Below are positions 1-9,831 of a stretch of DNA of 64,000 nucleotides, one piece after another. Origin of the DNA: CAVRQM01 sp963822705 (GTDB lineage Bacteria; Pseudomonadota; Alphaproteobacteria; Acetobacterales; Acetobacteraceae). Under the pieces are notes generated by a model. The model made no database searches. It saw only the letters and a list, made by a program, of their open reading frames with translations, and was not told where the DNA came from. The stretch is taken from assembly GCA_963822705.1 (NCBI GenBank), contig CAWGIX010000010.1:372001-436000 (forward strand). Reading direction: 5' to 3'. Position numbers and translations under genes: made by a program. Position 1 is the stretch's first letter. Every line of letters begins with the position of its first letter.

Positions 1-154
1 CTGGGGCGCTGATGATGGCTGCGCTAACGATCTGTACGAGGCTGGTCCGAGGTCAATCGAGGTTCCATCGCGTGATCATATCCCAGTCACGTTGAGGCGT
101 TCGGTCGGTTCCAGACAGGATCATCAAAGCACACCGAGGCCTTGCCACAATGAT

Positions 155-622
155 CTAGGGCAGGTTCTTGGCGGCCTGCATCACCTCCTGGGCGTGCCCC
201 TCCACCTTCACCTTGGGCCAGACGCGCGCTACCCGGCCGTGCGGTCGATCAAGAATGTCGTGCGCTCCACGCCCATGGTACTTCTTGCCGTACATGGATT
301 TCTCCACCCATACCCCGTACTCCTCCGCCATGTGGCTCCCGGCGTCCGAGGCAAGCGGGAATTTCAGCTCATATTTTTCCGCAAACTTCTCGATCGGCTC
401 GATCTTGTCCTTGGACACGCCGATCACTTCCAGGCCCATGTGTCCGAGCTGCGGCAGTGCCTCCTGGAACGCGCACGCTTCCTTGGTGCAGCCCGGCGTG
501 TCCGCCTTGGGGTAGAAATACAGCACGAATTTTTTCCCGCGCTGGCCTTCGAGGCTGACCGTACGGCCGCCTGTGGCCGGCACGGAAAAATCCGGCGCCG
601 CGTCTCCGGGCTGCAGGCTCAT
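155..622 (-). CDS. bcp: Thioredoxin-dependent peroxiredoxin, Bcp/PrxQ type
   Basis: This cytoplasmic thiol peroxidase reduces hydrogen peroxide and organic hydroperoxides with electrons from thioredoxin. The 155-residue length is normal for Bcp. The active site reads DTPGCTKEAC, with peroxidatic C45 and resolving C50 as in atypical 2-Cys PrxQ enzymes. The C-terminal motif ARVWPKVKVEGHA is also typical. The start ATG overlaps the glnE stop (ATGA at 619-622), so the two are probably co-transcribed. Oddity: between about positions 242 and 277 the translated frame is wrong (KYHGRGAHDILDRPHGR). The neighbouring frame gives the expected family sequence MGVERTTFLID, so one extra base and one missing base compensate each other here. 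The family call is secure; the roughly 12 altered residues are probably an error. Confidence 0.93.
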   Translation of the reverse strand: MSLQPGDAAPDFSVPATGGRTVSLEGQRGKKFVLYFYPKADTPGCTKEACAFQEALPQLGHMGLEVIGVSKDKIEPIEKFAEKYELKFPLASDAGSHMAEEYGVWVEKSMYGKKYHGRGAHDILDRPHGRVARVWPKVKVEGHAQEVMQAAKNLP

Positions 623-3516
623 CGAAAAACTCCCTCCTCGATCGGGCCGATATGGCGGCGAAACACGTCGCTCACTGCTGCGGCCAGCGCCTCCAGCGTG
701 GTGCGCAGGCCCAAAAGGTCAACCGCCGCCAGCCCGGCTGCCCGTGTGGCGTACAGCAGTGCCTCGGCAGCCGCACCGGACGGCTCGGCCGCGCCAGTGC
801 GGCCCTGAGTTAGGCGCAGCATCCCCAGCACCGTTCGCCAAGCGCGGTCGGCGTGCACCAGCAGTGCCACATCCGTGGGCGGCAGCGCACCGGCGCGGCC
901 CAGCAGCGCCAGCGCCTCGCGCGTGGTCGGACTCAGTGGCGGCGGATTTTTTCCAGCATGTACGAGCTGTAGCGCCTGCGCGACAAATTCGACATCCACC
1001 AATCCGCCCGGCCGCAGCTTCGCCTCCCGAAGGGCGAAGGGCGGGCCAGGCGGGCGGGCATCGCGCCACAGCCGCGCACGCATGTCTCGGGCGTCCGCCA
1101 GTATGCGTGCCTTGTCCCCCGCTGCTTGCAACGCCGCGCGGATCGCGGTTTGCAGGTGCCGACGCAGCGCCGGCGGCCCGGCCACCACGCGCGCCCGCGT
1201 CAATGCCATGCGCTCCCATGTCCACGCCTCGCCGCCGGGCCGGTGGTAGTGCTCGAAAGCGCCAAGCGAAACGGCGACCGGGCCTTTGTTGCCGGACGGG
1301 CGCAGCCGCAAATCGATCGCGTACAAGGCGCCCCCCGCATCCGGAGCAGTCAGCGCCGCCACAAAACTGTGCACCGCGCGGATGAACCACTGGCTGGCCG
1401 GGAGCGGGCGCGCACCATCGCTCTGCAAAAGCTCCGGCGGGTGATCGTAGACCAGCATCAAGTCCAGGTCCGACCCGGCCATCATTTCGCTGCCGCCCGC
1501 CTTGCCCAGCAGCACCACCGCCAGCTGGCCTCCCGGCACGGCGCCGTGCCGGCGCTGCATGTCGGCCAGCACCGCCGGCAGGAGCGCGCCGATCGCCGCG
1601 TCGACCAGTGCGGTGCGCAGGTCGCCCGCCGCGTCGGCGTCGTATCGGCCCTCCAGCGTCGACACGCTCAGGGCGAAATCTTCCTCCCGCACGGTGCGGC
1701 GGATAATCGCGATCGTATCCTCGAGCCCCCGGGAATCGCGCAGCCGGCGTTGCAGCGTGGTCGCATATCGGCCCGGTGCCGTCGGCGCGAGCAGCCCATC
1801 CAGGGCAGCGGGATTTTCGGCCAAGTGGTTGGCCAGTGAAGGCGCCGCCCCAAGCACGTCGGCGACCCGGCCCAGCAATTGCGGATTGTTTTTGAAAAGC
1901 GACAGCAGTTGCACGCCGGCGGGGAGCGCGGTGAACAGACGGTCGAGCCGTGCGAATGCCGCATCCGGCTGGGCCTGCCGCGCGAGCGCGCCGAGCAAGG
2001 CGGGCAGCACCGCGTCCAGCAGCGCCCGCGCCCGTTCGGCCCGGAACGCACGAACCCCGCCGGTCCGCCACCGCTCGACGGCCGCGGCCACCGCACCGGC
2101 ATCGGAAAACCCCAGTGTCGCAAGGGCTTCGGCGTTTGGCGGCCGTGCTTCGAGGCCCGGCCCGGCTTCGGAGGGGGTGCCGCGGAACAGGTCGGCGTAC
2201 CGGTGCTGAACCCGGCCCAGGTGGCGCAGCAGCGCACCCGCAAAAGTGGGCGCATCGGCAAACCCCATGAAGGTCGCGAAGGCCGCCAGACCGGCGGGTC
2301 GTTGCGGCAGGACCTGGGTCTGTAGGTCAGCCACCATCTGCAGCCGGTGTTCGACCCGGCGCAGGAATCGGTAGGCGGCTATCAGCTCGCCGGCCGCTCG
2401 TGCGGGAAGATGTTCCGCCCGGGACAGTCGGCGCAGGGCATCGACGGTGCCGGGCGCCCGCAGCGCCGGATCCCGCCCGCCCCATATCAGCTGGAGAGTC
2501 TGGGTCAAAAACTCGATCTCTCGGATTCCCCCCGGCCCCAGTTTGATGTTGTGCCCCAGGATGCGGCCCACATCGTCGTCGGCGGCAGAGAGCCCAAAAC
2601 CTTTGTGCGCGTCGATGCGGCGCTTCATTGCATGCAGGTCGGCCACGGCGGCGAAATCGAGACCGCGCCGCCAGACGAACGGGCGGATCGCCTCCAAGAA
2701 CCCTTGACCCAAGGCGATGTCCCCGGCCACCGGACGCGCCTTCAGCATGGCCGCGCGCTCCCAGGCTTGGCCCATGCTCTCGTAGTAGGTAATAGCGGCG
2801 GGCAGGGCGACGCTCGGCGGGGTCGCGGCGGGGTCGGGGCGCAGCCGCAGGTCGGTACGAAAAACGTAGCCGTCCGCGTCACGCGCCTCCATCAGGGCAA
2901 TCACGGTGCGGGCAATGCGTGTAGAGAGGGCGCCTGCGGAGTCGCCCGGGGCTGAGCCCGGATCATGGAGCAGGACCAGGTCGACATCGCTGGAATAATT
3001 GAGTTCGCGTGCTCCGAGCTTGCCCATCCCCAGCACGACCATGGCCAAGGGTCCGGCTTCCCGCATCGCATGCGTCAGCGCCACGCCGAGGGCAGCGGCG
3101 GCGAGATCGGAGAGCGCCCGCGTGACCTGATCGAGCGACCAGGCGCCGCCGATATCGGCCAATGCCACGCTCAAAGCTACAATTCTCTTGGCCCGGCGCA
3201 TCGCCGAAGCCACCTGTGGGCGGGGAGCCTCCGGTGGCACGGTCGACAGGTCCGCCAAAGCCTCGATGATCGGGGCCTCCGGCCCGCTCGCGGCGACGCG
3301 CAACAGGCACGCCCCCTCGCGCACGGCCAATTCTGCCAGATAGGGGGAGTTGCCGCCGATGGCGCGCAGCATGGGTTGCGCTGCCGGTGCCGCGAGCAGT
3401 TGCGCTGCGTCCGAGGTTTCCCCCAAACGCTCGACCAACCGCTCCGCCGCGGCCGGATCTGCCGCTTTCGGCCAAGCCCGGCTCGCGCACCACAAAGCGG
3501 GCCAGTTGCAGGCCAT
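619..3516 (-). CDS. glnE: Bifunctional glutamine synthetase adenylyltransferase/deadenylylase
   Basis: GlnE adenylylates and deadenylylates glutamine synthetase in response to PII protein, tuning nitrogen assimilation. Both nucleotidyltransferase halves are visible: an N-terminal one with GMGKLGARELNYSSDVDLVL and a C-terminal one with LLGKAGGSEMMAGSDLDLML. The order is the family's deadenylylase half, regulatory linker, adenylylase half. The open frame runs upstream to 3834, but that part overlaps the divergent gene and looks unlike GlnE. I chose ATG 3516, which gives 965 residues, close to the family's roughly 950. No strong ribosome-binding site is visible. The stop overlaps the bcp start. 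The frame is intact over 2.9 kb, unlike many neighbours. Confidence 0.93.
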   Translation of the reverse strand: MACNWPALWCASRAWPKAADPAAAERLVERLGETSDAAQLLAAPAAQPMLRAIGGNSPYLAELAVREGACLLRVAASGPEAPIIEALADLSTVPPEAPRPQVASAMRRAKRIVALSVALADIGGAWSLDQVTRALSDLAAAALGVALTHAMREAGPLAMVVLGMGKLGARELNYSSDVDLVLLHDPGSAPGDSAGALSTRIARTVIALMEARDADGYVFRTDLRLRPDPAATPPSVALPAAITYYESMGQAWERAAMLKARPVAGDIALGQGFLEAIRPFVWRRGLDFAAVADLHAMKRRIDAHKGFGLSAADDDVGRILGHNIKLGPGGIREIEFLTQTLQLIWGGRDPALRAPGTVDALRRLSRAEHLPARAAGELIAAYRFLRRVEHRLQMVADLQTQVLPQRPAGLAAFATFMGFADAPTFAGALLRHLGRVQHRYADLFRGTPSEAGPGLEARPPNAEALATLGFSDAGAVAAAVERWRTGGVRAFRAERARALLDAVLPALLGALARQAQPDAAFARLDRLFTALPAGVQLLSLFKNNPQLLGRVADVLGAAPSLANHLAENPAALDGLLAPTAPGRYATTLQRRLRDSRGLEDTIAIIRRTVREEDFALSVSTLEGRYDADAAGDLRTALVDAAIGALLPAVLADMQRRHGAVPGGQLAVVLLGKAGGSEMMAGSDLDLMLVYDHPPELLQSDGARPLPASQWFIRAVHSFVAALTAPDAGGALYAIDLRLRPSGNKGPVAVSLGAFEHYHRPGGEAWTWERMALTRARVVAGPPALRRHLQTAIRAALQAAGDKARILADARDMRARLWRDARPPGPPFALREAKLRPGGLVDVEFVAQALQLVHAGKNPPPLSPTTREALALLGRAGALPPTDVALLVHADRAWRTVLGMLRLTQGRTGAAEPSGAAAEALLYATRAAGLAAVDLLGLRTTLEALAAAVSDVFRRHIGPIEEGVFR

Positions 3517-3533
3517 GCCCAGGCAGGCTGTAC

Positions 3534-6500
3534 GTGAGTTCGGTCGCGGGTCAAGCGGCGCGAGTCGCAGCGGACCGCCTGCACTGGCTCGTGCGCATAG
3601 TGGCGGCGATCGTGGTGCTGTGCGTGACAGGAATTGCACTGCTCGCGTGGCGGCTCGATCAGGGACCGATCGAGGTGACCTGGATCGCCCGGCGCATCGA
3701 GGCAGCCGCTCGTGCGCACGGCATTCTGCTGCGGATCGGCAAGGCTGAAATTGCCTGGGCGGCCTATAGCGGCGGGATCGAAGAGCCGTTGCAGCTGACA
3801 CTCGAGGGGCTGCGTGCCGGGCCGGAGCCCGCATCCCTGCGTGCCGAGCGGGTGGGCGCGGCCTTTGCTCTCGCGCCGCTGTTGATCGGCCAGTTGGTGC
3901 CCAGAAGTATCGAACTGAACGGGTTGCGGGCGGACTTGCTGCGCAACCCCGACGGCAGCCTGGCGCTCGGTAGCCGGCCGGGAGAGGGTACGCCCCTGGG
4001 CACGCTGTCGACTGACTCTACACACAAAACCGGCGGACCCGATTTGCTACAGCTTCGGCATTTCCACATACACGACGCCGAAGCGCAGTTGTACGACTCG
4101 TCAATCGGAGTTTTGTGGCGCATCGCCGGGGTCGAGGCCGATCTCGACCGCGGCGGCGACGGGCTGATTGCCGGCACCGCTCGCGCCATGCTCGAGGCAG
4201 GCGGGCAGAGTGCCACCCTGGACATTTCGGCGCACCAGAACGGTGACACCAGCACGATCGATGCGCGCCTGACGCCGCTCGACCCTTCGGCGCTGTCTCA
4301 GCTCGCACCTGCATTTTCCGGTCTGTCGGTGCTTCAGGCGCCGGTCAGCCTGACGGCCAACGCGGAGTTCGGCGCCGAAATGGCGCCGCGCGAGGAACAC
4401 CTGGACGCACAGATCGGTGCCGGCAGGGTGCATATGGGCAAGGGCACCGCGCCGGTGCTGGCAGCCCAGCTTTCGGCCGATGCGACCCGGACCACTGCGC
4501 AGGCGACACTGCAGCTCGAGACAGCTGCCGAACCGGAACGGCAGCATACCCACATGACGGGCACGATGCACGCGACGCTAGCGGCCGGAAATTGGCGCAC
4601 GATGGTCGCGGGTGATGTCGACCGGGTATCGTTCGCCGACTTGCCGGCGCTGTGGCCCGAGGGAATCGGCGGCCCGGGCTCGCGCCCTTGGGTCACCAAA
4701 AACATCCCGAGCGGCGAAATGACGAGCGGGCATCTGGACCTTGCCTTAACTGTGGCATCCGATCTGTCCGGCGCACAGCTTGACTCGATCAACGCCGCCA
4801 TCGACGGGCATGACGTAACGGTGTGGTGGCTGCGGCCGGTGCCACCGATCGAGCATGCCGAGGGGCGCCTGACGATGACGGACCCGGACGCGATCGACAT
4901 CGGCGTCTCTTCCGCGCGCCAGGGAGGCGGCACGCAAGGCGGGGTGACCTACAGCAACGGACATGTGCGTCTCTCCGGCCTCAACGAGAAGGATCAGGTC
5001 GCGGACATCGAGACCGACCTGGCGGGCAAGGTGGCGGACTTGCTCGCGGTACTGAAACATCCGCGTCTGCAGCTGCTGAGCAAGCAACCGATGGAGATGC
5101 GCGAGCCGGCCGGGCAGTTTACCGCGCACGTCTCCGTTGGCCACCTTCTGTTACGCGACGACGTGAAGATGGACGATCTGGTGATCAGCACCTCGGGGCA
5201 CTTCACCGGTTTGCATCTCGGCAGCATCGCCGGCGGACACGATCTGGACCGCGGGACAATCGATCTGTCGGCGAACAACGACGGCCTGAACGCCTCGGGT
5301 CGTGCCGATCTTGCCGGCATTCCGTTGCAGTTGAGCGTGGCCATGGATTTCCGTGCCGGCAAGCCATCGGACGTGATCCAGGAGGTAAAGGTCTCGGGCA
5401 CAGCTGACGAGCGGCAACTTGCAGCGCTCGGAGTGGATCCGCGGGAAGCGGTCAAAGGTCCGGTGGCAATCGATGGCTTCGATGCGCAGCCGGCGCGACA
5501 AGCACGACGACATCGACGCCAGCGCCGACCTGGAACAGGCGTCGGTCTCGCTGCCGCGCCTCAATTACACGAAGCAACCCGGACAAAAACTCGACGCGAG
5601 CGCCCAGGTGAGTTCCTGAGAAGCAGCGTCTGGTTGCGATCGACCATGTGCGCATAGAGGGGTCCGGGGTCGAGGTGATCGGTGCTGCGGACGTGGAGGA
5701 TGGCCGCCCCAGCCTGCTGCGCTTCGAGACGCTGCAAGTCGGTCCGGGCACGCGTGCGCGCGGCACCGTGAGTTCTCCCGCGCCAGCCCGGCGATCCATT
5801 TCTCGTAACTGCATCCGGTCCGAGCCTGGATGCGAGCGGTCAGCTCGATCGTGGCAAAGGTCCCAAGCAGCCGCCATCCGGGGCCGGACACGAGAACAAG
5901 GCCCAGAAGAACGAGACCCAGACCGAGGGCGCCGGTTCACCCTGGATCGTGAACGTGCATTTCGACCGGGTGCTGCTGGGCAAGGGACGCGATCTGGAGA
6001 ATGTCACCGCGCATGCACAGGACGACGGCAAGGTGATCCGCGCAGCGCAACTGACCGGTGTTGCGCGATCCGGCCCGGGGCGAGTTGATCCGTTCCGCAT
6101 TGCGATCACGCCCGAGCGCGCCGGGCGCCATCTCGAGGCCACTGCACCCGATGCCGGAGGCTTGCTGCGGGCGCTGGACGTCGTCGACGACCTGCGGGGC
6201 GGCCGCATGAGCGTCGACGGACATTTTGATGACAAGTTACCGGATCACCCGCTTAGCGGCACGGCGCAGATGACCGATTTCCGCGTGCTCGACGCTCCCG
6301 TAATCAGCCGTGTGCTGGCCGCTGCGACGTTGTATGGGCTGGTCAACGGTACTGCGGGGGCCGGGGCTGGGTTTCTTGAAGGCAGTGGTGCCGTTTCAAC
6401 TGCGCGGCGATCTGCTCACGCTCTCGGAGGCGCGCGCCTTCAGCGCCAGTCTCGGTCTGACCGCCAAGGGCAGTGTCGATCTGGGGCACGGCTGGTTGAA

Positions 6501-6711
6501 CTTGCAGGGGACCGTGGTGCCGGCTTATGCGCTCAACACGCTGCCCGGCCGTATTCCGTTGATCGGCAAACTGTTTAGCCCGGAGCGCAGCGGGGGCATG
6601 TTCGCGGCGACCTACACGGTGCGCGGTCCATTCAATGATCCGAAAGTCGGCGTAAATGCGCTGGCGGCACTCGCCCCGGGATTCTTACGGGGGCTTTTCG
6701 ACTTGTTTTAG
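3534..6711 (+). pseudogene. AsmA/YhdP-like DUF3971 envelope protein, frameshifted
   Basis: This is a large inner-membrane-anchored protein of the AsmA-like/YhdP group. Members span the periplasm and are implicated in phospholipid transport to the outer membrane (family knowledge). I place the start at GTG 3534, 17 bp from the divergent glnE start. An N-terminal membrane segment (IVAAIVVLCVTGIALLAW) follows within about 30 residues. The central WVTKNIPSG motif is typical of DUF3971, and the end (GPFNDPKVGVNALAALAPG) matches AsmA C-terminal regions. The frame breaks near 5485, 5615, 5768, 5805 and 6350. At 5768 and 5805 adding one G to a G doublet restores sensible protein. The restored product would be about 1,060 residues, normal for the group. 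Real decay cannot be excluded. Confidence 0.8.
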
Positions 6712-6735
6712 ATTTGGTCCAGAGGCAGTCACGCT

Positions 6736-7605
6736 TCAGGCACCCAGCAGCCTCCGCCATGACCATCGCGACGCTGCCATAATACCGGAAGGGGTCAGCC
6801 GATAGCCGAGACTGGACAGCAGAGTTGTGACTTCGGGGTTGCTTCGGATACGGGACTCCTCTTCTCCCGTCAGCGTTGCGTGCCAACGGTCGTCGTGAAA
6901 TTCCCGTCGTGAGTTGCGCTCGTAAAACTCGTCGTCGCCGGTACGAAAATGGCTCGGTGTCAAGCGAAGGCGGGACGCTTTGATAATCGCGCCGCTGGCA
7001 CCGTTCGCAGCAAACCCATGATGCTCCGTTTGCCAATAGCGGAGCGCGCCACGACTGTATGGCAGGCCGCAGAAGCTGAACAGGCGCCGGAACCGACGTT
7101 GCGGCGAGCGCGCCAAAACGTCGTAGCAGACCGTCACGCCGGCCGCATCCGACGATAGAACGAAATTCTGGAACTCCCTGTTTTCCTTGCACCAGGATGC
7201 GATCGCCGCCTCAGGATCGCCGGTTCCGCGCCGCCGCGCGGACGCGAACCAGCCGCGCGGGTCTCTTATGACATGTACCAGACGCGCGTCGATCTCAGGA
7301 CGGCGGATGAATTTCGATGCCCAATCCAGCAGTTTGGAGTTGTCCACCAGGACTTGCTTGCCGGTTCGTACAGCGGCCAGGGCAAAAGCTTCGTCGGCGG
7401 GCTGCGTTTCGATGCCATGCAAGACTGCGCATTCCGTCAATCCCTTCGCCGCGCATAAAGTGCAGGGGACACGGGCGGATTTATCCCAGGCTCGGTGGAA
7501 CTCCCCCAAGAAGGCCGACCGCTGGGTGCTTCCGAGAACATAACCGATCCAGGTGGACCCGCTGTACCAAGAGGACAATATGAAAATGACTGTGGGGCGC
7601 ACCAA
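6736..7605 (-). CDS. Sulfotransferase family protein
   Basis: Probable PAPS-dependent sulfotransferase of 289 residues. The N-terminal strand-loop SSWYSGSTWIG (about residues 11-21) corresponds to the 5'-phosphosulfate binding loop. VHVIRDPRGWFAS corresponds to the 3'-phosphate motif. These two motifs define the Sulfotransfer_1/3 fold. No signal peptide or membrane span is evident, so it should act in the cytoplasm. It converges on the AsmA-like gene with 24 bp between them and opens a glycan-modification island. The acceptor (carbohydrate, lipid or protein) cannot be told from sequence; the neighbouring sugar-nucleotide genes make a glycan the best guess. The bracketing glnE and accC blocks are housekeeping genes. 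Confidence 0.8.
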   Translation of the reverse strand: MVRPTVIFILSSWYSGSTWIGYVLGSTQRSAFLGEFHRAWDKSARVPCTLCAAKGLTECAVLHGIETQPADEAFALAAVRTGKQVLVDNSKLLDWASKFIRRPEIDARLVHVIRDPRGWFASARRRGTGDPEAAIASWCKENREFQNFVLSSDAAGVTVCYDVLARSPQRRFRRLFSFCGLPYSRGALRYWQTEHHGFAANGASGAIIKASRLRLTPSHFRTGDDEFYERNSRREFHDDRWHATLTGEEESRIRSNPEVTTLLSSLGYRLTPSGIMAASRWSWRRLLGA

Positions 7606-7694
7606 ATCCCGATCCTCGCAGTGCCTTCAGCGGCGGCAACAGGCCTGCTTGAACGCACGCACTTGTCCGTATACAGGATCTCGACCGGCAGGAG

Positions 7695-8591
7695 TTGACG
7701 ACCATTATCGAAGACGGCAACAGCAGCGCGCGCCGTCACCTGCTGTTCATCACCGGTACGGGCCGGGCCGGTACCAGCTTTCTGGTGCGCTTCTCGGCCG
7801 CGATGGGTCTCGATACGCATCTGCAGCGCCAGGTCCAGCCTGGATGGTCCGAGGAGGCGAATGCGGGACTGGAGGACATGCCGCTCGCAACCACGGCGGG
7901 CGAGTTGCCGTATGTCGTCAAGACGGCCTGGCTGGGCGAGTTCGTGGATGACCTTTTGGCGAATAAGGACATCCACATCGACGGGGTCATCATTCCGATG
8001 CGCGATCTGGCCGAGGCCGCGTCGAGCCGGGTGATTCAGGAGCTGCAGGCACGGCACCGGGCGCACCCGTGGCAGGCCTCGTCCAGCCGCACGTCGGAAA
8101 CCTGGGGTCTTACCCCGGGCGGCGTCGTGTTCTCGCTCAATCCGGTCGACCAGGGTCGGCTGCTCGCGGTTTGGCTGCATCAACTCGTGCACCGGCTGGA
8201 ACGGGCCGACGTGCCCATAGTGTTCCTGGACTTTCCCCGGCTCGCCCAGGACCCGGACTATCTGTTCCGCAAGTTGCGGTCGTTCCTGCCTGCGGATGCC
8301 ACGGTCGAGCAGGCTCGCGCCGCGCACTTGCAGGTCGCCGATCCCCTCAAAATACGCGTGGGCGAGGAATTGCGGCGCGCATCCGCCCCCGCGCCCGTTC
8401 ATGCGGCGGTGGAGTATCCGGACCTGGAAGCGCTCGACCGGATCGCTTTGGCGCGAGAGGTTGCTCGCCTAACTGCTGCGTTGGAGCGGGCCCGGGCGAC
8501 GCCGGCGGCGCCGGAGTCGTCCGCCGATACTGGGCCGGGCTCCCGGCGCCGCTGGCGGAGGCTTCGTCGATTGATCGCCCGAGTGCGATAG
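7695..8591 (+). CDS. P-loop sulfotransferase-like protein
   Basis: A protein of about 298 residues beginning HLLFITGTGRAGTSFLVRF, a P-loop variant (GTGRAGTS) like the 5'-PSB loop of bacterial sulfotransferase-like proteins. A hydrophobic strand followed by PMRDLAEAASSR (near residue 100) may be the 3'-PB equivalent. The tail after residue 250 is rich in Ala and Arg and is probably disordered. The only plausible start is TTG 7695, which directly follows GGAG with no spacing, so the true start is uncertain. It is divergent from the first sulfotransferase gene (89 bp apart) and upstream of two epimerases. Function as a sulfotransferase is inferred from the P-loop and context; it could be another nucleotide-binding protein of the same fold. 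Confidence 0.6.
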   Translation: MTTIIEDGNSSARRHLLFITGTGRAGTSFLVRFSAAMGLDTHLQRQVQPGWSEEANAGLEDMPLATTAGELPYVVKTAWLGEFVDDLLANKDIHIDGVIIPMRDLAEAASSRVIQELQARHRAHPWQASSSRTSETWGLTPGGVVFSLNPVDQGRLLAVWLHQLVHRLERADVPIVFLDFPRLAQDPDYLFRKLRSFLPADATVEQARAAHLQVADPLKIRVGEELRRASAPAPVHAAVEYPDLEALDRIALAREVARLTAALERARATPAAPESSADTGPGSRRRWRRLRRLIARVR

Positions 8592-8873
8592 AGTGCAGGT
8601 CGGGAGGCGTTTGCACGCATCAGCCGGCATTCAGGTTGGGTGCGGAACAGGGGTCCTCGCTTGCGTCCGTCGCCTGCGCCGATGCCGAGGTCCCCAATCC
8701 TTACTCACGTTCGGTCCCTCAAGGTTCTATCGAAAGTCCATTGAGATGCCGTATCCATCTTCGGCCCGCCATGTTCCGCCAGGAAGGCCGGAGCCGGTGA
8801 CGCGGGGTTGTCAGGACTTGCCCATGGGTGAACAACGGGGTCCGCGCCGCCGACGATAGCAGCCGTCCGAAAC

Positions 8874-9788
8874 ATGCATCTCCTGATCACCGGTGGAGCC
8901 GGGTTCATCGGCATTAATCTCATAGCGCGGCTCAGCACAGTGCCGGGGACGCGGATGCGCGTTCTGGACAACGGGTCGTCGGGCCGGCGCGAAAATCTCG
9001 ACAAATTCGATGTGGAGTTCATCGCCGGCGACATTGCCGACAGGACAACGCTCGATACGGCGCTCGTCGGCATCGATGCGGTGGTGCATCTTGCGGCCGA
9101 AACCGGGGTCCTCGATTCCATCTCGAACCCGGCTTCCACCTTTGCCGTGAACGCGTTCGGCACGTTCAACCTGCTGGAGGCCATGCGCGCGCGCGGGATT
9201 CGCCGGCTGGTCAATGCCTCGACCGGCGGTGCCATCGTCGGCGACGCGCTGCCGCCGGTGCACGAGGAGATGGTGCCGCGGCCGCTGTCGCCGTACGGCG
9301 CCTCAAAACTCGCCGTTGAGGGCTACTGCTCCGCCTATGCCGCATGCTTCGGGTTCCGAACGCTGTCGCTGCGGTTCTCAAACGTCTACGGACCGCATTC
9401 CTTTCACAAAGGCAGCGTGGTCGCGGCGTTTCTAAGGCGCGTCCTACGGAACGAGGAGCTGGTGGTGTATGGAAACGGATCGCAAATGCGGGATTTCGTT
9501 TTCGTAGACGATCTGTGCGACGGTATCGTTCGCGCATTGCGTGCTTCGGCCACCGGGGTGATCCAGCTCGGTTCGGGTCGCCCGTTGACGATCGGCGCCC
9601 TGATCGAGGAGATACGTCGCACGGTGGCGCCGCGCCGGGTCGGGATTCGACACGAGCCGGCGCGGGCAGGAGAGGTGCAGGCGACGTTCTGCGACATCGC
9701 CAAGGCGCGTCGCGAACTGGGCTTCGACCCAACGACGCCGCTCGACGAGGGTCTCGCCAGGACCTGGCGCTGGTTTCTGGATCGATGA
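8874..9788 (+). CDS. NAD-dependent epimerase/dehydratase, UDP-glucose 4-epimerase-like
   Basis: A 304-residue extended short-chain dehydrogenase/reductase. The NAD-binding GGAGFIG motif lies at residues 7-13 and the catalytic YxxxK pair is Y141/K145 (YGASK). NVYGPHS and RDFVFVDDL are hallmarks of nucleotide-sugar epimerases and dehydratases. Such enzymes interconvert or dehydrate UDP- or dTDP-sugars in the cytoplasm for surface polysaccharide synthesis. The exact substrate cannot be read from sequence. It is followed after 43 bp by the sulfoquinovose-synthase-like gene, in the same orientation. The 282 bp upstream (8592-8873) hold no convincing gene. The frame is intact. Confidence 0.85.
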   Translation: MHLLITGGAGFIGINLIARLSTVPGTRMRVLDNGSSGRRENLDKFDVEFIAGDIADRTTLDTALVGIDAVVHLAAETGVLDSISNPASTFAVNAFGTFNLLEAMRARGIRRLVNASTGGAIVGDALPPVHEEMVPRPLSPYGASKLAVEGYCSAYAACFGFRTLSLRFSNVYGPHSFHKGSVVAAFLRRVLRNEELVVYGNGSQMRDFVFVDDLCDGIVRALRASATGVIQLGSGRPLTIGALIEEIRRTVAPRRVGIRHEPARAGEVQATFCDIAKARRELGFDPTTPLDEGLARTWRWFLDR

Positions 9789-9831
9789 CGCGGCTTGACG
9801 GAATGGCGGCCCGGTAAGGAAGCGCATAGCA

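Noticed and set aside
573..1385. Long + strand open frames opposite glnE
   Set aside because: Arg/Pro/Ala-rich translations typical of antisense frames in GC-rich DNA, with no motifs.
3517..3834. Upstream extension of the glnE frame to 3834
   Set aside because: The added residues have no GlnE resemblance and lie over the divergent AsmA-like gene; ATG 3516 gives normal length.
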